Positions 5,566 to 7,432 of a stretch of 7,432 bases of DNA are shown one piece after another. The first letter of the stretch is position 1; each line of letters begins with the position of its first letter. The stretch is from Nitrospira defluvii (lineage in GTDB: Bacteria; Nitrospirota; Nitrospiria; Nitrospirales; Nitrospiraceae). Below the pieces are notes generated by a model, which worked only from the letters and a program-made list of their open reading frames with translations, did no database searches and was not told where the DNA came from. Where the stretch lies: contig JACQHN010000010.1 in assembly GCA_016199015.1 (NCBI GenBank), positions 1 through 7,432 of the forward strand, in the 5' to 3' direction. Both the position numbers and the translations under genes were made by a program.

Positions 5566-7200
5566 ATGAATTCGAGACCAGTGCTGACCAAGGCCTGTCA
5601 GTTTAGAAATCTCCTCCTTTCCGAGCAGCTGGAATTCATCTGCGAGGCGCACAATGGCCTGAGCGCAAAAATTGTCGAAGAGGCTGGTTTTCGTGGCATC
5701 TGGGCCAGCGGTCTATCCATCTCTGCCCAATTTGGAGTTCGTGACAATAACGAAGCCAGCTGGACCCAGGTGTTGGAGGACCTTGAATTCATGTCCGATG
5801 CAACCCGCATTCCCATACTCCTTGACGGCGATACGGGATACGGCAATTTCAATAATATGCAGCGGCTGATCCGCAAACTGGAACAGCGCGGCATCGCTGC
5901 GGTCTGCATTGAGGATAAACTGTTTCCCAAAACAAATAGTTTTCTGAAGGGGGACGCCCAACCCCTTGCAGACATGCAGGAATTCTGCGGCAAAATAAAG
6001 GCAGGAAAAGATGCGCAGACCGACCCGGATTTTAGCGTTATTGCCAGGGTGGAGGCGTTCATCTGCGGCTGGGGGTTGGCGGAAGCCCTGCGTCGGGCCG
6101 AGGCCTATCATCAGGCTGGGGCGGACGGCATTCTCATTCACAGTGCCCTTTCGGTTCCTGATGAGATCCTCGCGTTTAAGCGGGAGTGGGGCAATCGATG
6201 CCCGGTCGTGATCGTTCCCACCAAATATTATTCCACGCCCACTGATGTGTTTCGACAGCATGGTTTTTCGATGGTGATTTGGGCGAATCACATGCTGCGA
6301 GCGGCCGTGGCCACTATGCAGAAAACCGCGCGAGCCTTAAAGGAGAGTGAAAATCTCCTTTCCATCGAGGATAGGGTGGCTCCGGTCTCCGAAATATTTC
6401 GGCTGCAGAACGCCGCGGAACTGCTGGAGGCTGAAGAGCGGTATCTTCCCCGAGGTGCCGAGGGCACGTCGGCAGTGGTGCTGGCTGCCTCCCGAGGCGA
6501 TGAACTGGGAGAACTCACCGAAGCGCAACCAAAAACCATGGTCAAAGTTCAGGGCGCCCCGATCCTGAGCCACATTGTTGACGCGTATAATGCGGTCGGG
6601 ATCAAGGATATCCTTGTTGTTCGTGGGTATAAGAAGGAGGCCGTGAATCTTCCCAACTTGACCTATATCGATAATAGTGAATTTTCTGAAACCGGCGAAC
6701 TGGATTCCCTGTCAAAGGCCCTGCAATTCAAGAAGGGGCATTTTCAGTCTACGATCATTTCCTATGGCGACGTGCTGTTCAATAAGTATATTCCGCAGGC
6801 ATTGTGCCAGGAGCAAGATGATTGTGTGATTTTCGTGGACAGCAATTGGCAGGATCGGACCAGTTATGCCCGTCTTGGTGGTTTTGTGGAGTGCACCTTT
6901 CCGAATTCTCGGAAAGCCTTCAATGCCAAAGTCTATCTCAAGCAATTGGGGCATAATGTTCCCAGCGCAGCGATTCAAGGGATCTGGATGGGGTTTCTCA
7001 AACTCTCTTCCAGCGCAGCCAGCCAGATCAACGGGATCCTGTTGGAAATTCTCGCCGATCCAGTGAATCGAAAGGCCGGTGTCCCGCAGTTGCTGCAAGA
7101 ATTGCTGAAACGGCAATACCCTGTCCGGGTCCTGTATACGGTGGGACACTGGCTGGATATCAATAGCCTTGATGATGTCGTCCAGGCAGGAAACTTTTGA
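5566..7200 (+). CDS. aepX: Bifunctional PEP mutase / nucleotidyltransferase (phosphonate biosynthesis)
   Basis: The first ~265 residues are phosphoenolpyruvate mutase, which rearranges PEP to phosphonopyruvate, the C-P bond-forming entry step of nearly all phosphonate pathways. Active-site residues are W46, S48, G49, L50, D60, D87, D89, E116, K122, N124, R161 and H192. Most lie at a constant +2 from the Mytilus enzyme as I recall it. The lid motif [10 protein letters not shown] (116-125) separates true mutases from isocitrate lyase relatives. After a linker, residues ~301-544 form a sugar-phosphate nucleotidyltransferase: [18 protein letters not shown] (306-323), SYGD with metal ligand D402, and the terminal HWLDIN with likely second ligand D531. 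Such fused domains are associated with CMP activation of 2-aminoethylphosphonate or related phosphonates (PntC-type) for attachment to lipids or glycans; the substrate here is inferred. ATG 5566 is preceded by GGGGAAAGG, 11 bases away. More A/T-ending codons appear here than in the left-hand genes. The frame is intact, with no sign of decay. Confidence 0.92.
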   Translation: MNSRPVLTKACQFRNLLLSEQLEFICEAHNGLSAKIVEEAGFRGIWASGLSISAQFGVRDNNEASWTQVLEDLEFMSDATRIPILLDGDTGYGNFNNMQRLIRKLEQRGIAAVCIEDKLFPKTNSFLKGDAQPLADMQEFCGKIKAGKDAQTDPDFSVIARVEAFICGWGLAEALRRAEAYHQAGADGILIHSALSVPDEILAFKREWGNRCPVVIVPTKYYSTPTDVFRQHGFSMVIWANHMLRAAVATMQKTARALKESENLLSIEDRVAPVSEIFRLQNAAELLEAEERYLPRGAEGTSAVVLAASRGDELGELTEAQPKTMVKVQGAPILSHIVDAYNAVGIKDILVVRGYKKEAVNLPNLTYIDNSEFSETGELDSLSKALQFKKGHFQSTIISYGDVLFNKYIPQALCQEQDDCVIFVDSNWQDRTSYARLGGFVECTFPNSRKAFNAKVYLKQLGHNVPSAAIQGIWMGFLKLSSSAASQINGILLEILADPVNRKAGVPQLLQELLKRQYPVRVLYTVGHWLDINSLDDVVQAGNF

Positions 7201-7213
7201 TGTTCGCCGCAGA

Positions 7214-7238
7214 GTGTGGTTACACTTCGGTCCCACAC
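7214..7238 (+). other. Inverted repeat just after the PEP mutase gene
   Basis: GTGTGG (7214-7219) and CCACAC (7233-7238) pair perfectly around a 13-base loop, starting 14 bases after the stop codon. No T-run follows, so it is not a standard terminator. It might be a weak terminator, an mRNA 3'-end stabiliser, or chance. Confidence 0.25.
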
Positions 7239-7306
7239 AGAATATCGGCTATGGAATTATTCGCTCTCGCCTGGGCATAACGCATATTCTCCGGAGCTAC
7301 TACGGC

Positions 7307-7432
7307 ATGATTGACCCACAGGAGTTCGTCGAACATCTCCTATTCTATTATCGGGCCGGACGTGGATCATGCGGAGAGGCTCGTGAAAGACGCCCTAGCC
7401 CGGATAATTCATGGATTTCTATGAATCGGCTA
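7307..7432 (+). CDS. Possible 5' end of a phosphonopyruvate decarboxylase-like gene, or a broken remnant
   Basis: ATG 7307 has GGAG (7292-7295) 11 bases upstream and opens MIDPQEFVEHL, resembling the N-terminus of phosphonopyruvate decarboxylase (Ppd/AepY), the thiamine-diphosphate enzyme that usually follows PEP mutase and makes the pathway irreversible. The frame stays open to the window edge (42 codons). However, after HL it reads LFYYRAGRGSCGEARERR, without the expected F-x-G-V-P-D/C-S motif that begins near residue 18-20 in Ppd. From 7341 the next frame reads IIGPDVDHAERLVKDALARI and stops at 7424, and looks more protein-like. The stop overlaps a possible ATG at 7421 as ATGA. Options are a frameshifted or deleted aepY remnant, an assembly error at a contig edge, or chance resemblance over 11 residues. 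I cannot decide from this window. Confidence 0.3.
   Translation, partial: MIDPQEFVEHLLFYYRAGRGSCGEARERRPSPDNSWISMNRL

Noticed and set aside
5370..5591. Minus-strand frame of 73 codons overlapping the start of the PEP mutase gene
   Set aside because: It overlaps the start of a certain gene and has no recognisable sequence or supporting start site.
7200..7280. ATG overlapping the PEP mutase stop as TGATG, giving a 26-residue peptide
   Set aside because: The overlap is typical of coupled genes, but the frame closes after 26 codons with no family resemblance, so chance is more likely.
1..7432. CRISPR array, tRNA or rRNA genes, insertion sequences
   Set aside because: No regularly spaced repeats, no cloverleaf with a T-arm consensus, no transposase-like frame and no terminal inverted repeats with target duplications were found on reading both strands.

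Overview
The window reads as bacterial chromosome, moderately GC-rich and densely coding over its first 4.3 kb. The proteins look most like those of Nitrospira and relatives (Nitrospirota). That assignment rests on remembered resemblance of the RecO, DUF971, lipoprotein and GlgA proteins and is an inference; no marker in the window settles it.

Left part (1-4339, all + strand): the 3' two thirds or so of an mgtE magnesium channel, then recO (DNA recombination mediator), a small DUF971 zinc-binding protein, a short unidentified lipoprotein and glgA (glycogen synthase). Gaps are short (18-65 bases) and no strong terminator is visible, so this could be one transcription unit of functionally unrelated household genes. 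Middle (4375-4872, - strand): a second small lipoprotein convergent with glgA, with a short alpha-helical, TPR-like tail. It is followed by almost 700 bases without a convincing gene (4873-5565). The last 170 bases of that gap hold three short perfect inverted repeats and may be the leader of the next gene.

Right part (5566-7200, + strand): a two-domain protein in which phosphoenolpyruvate (PEP) mutase is fused to a sugar-phosphate-type nucleotidyltransferase. PEP mutase makes the C-P bond of phosphonates. A fused nucleotidyltransferase points to a CMP-activated phosphonate intended for decorating a lipid or polysaccharide. The expected next enzyme, phosphonopyruvate decarboxylase, is not clearly present. 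A start codon at 7307 opens with a peptide resembling that family's N-terminus, but the similarity stops after about 11 codons. A different frame ends at 7424, overlapping another possible start by ATGA. The right edge therefore may hold a broken gene, an assembly error or an unrelated gene.

The most notable content is this mutase-nucleotidyltransferase gene, set apart from the household cluster by the strand switch and the long non-coding gap. It looks like the left edge of an accessory phosphonate or surface-polymer locus continuing beyond the window.
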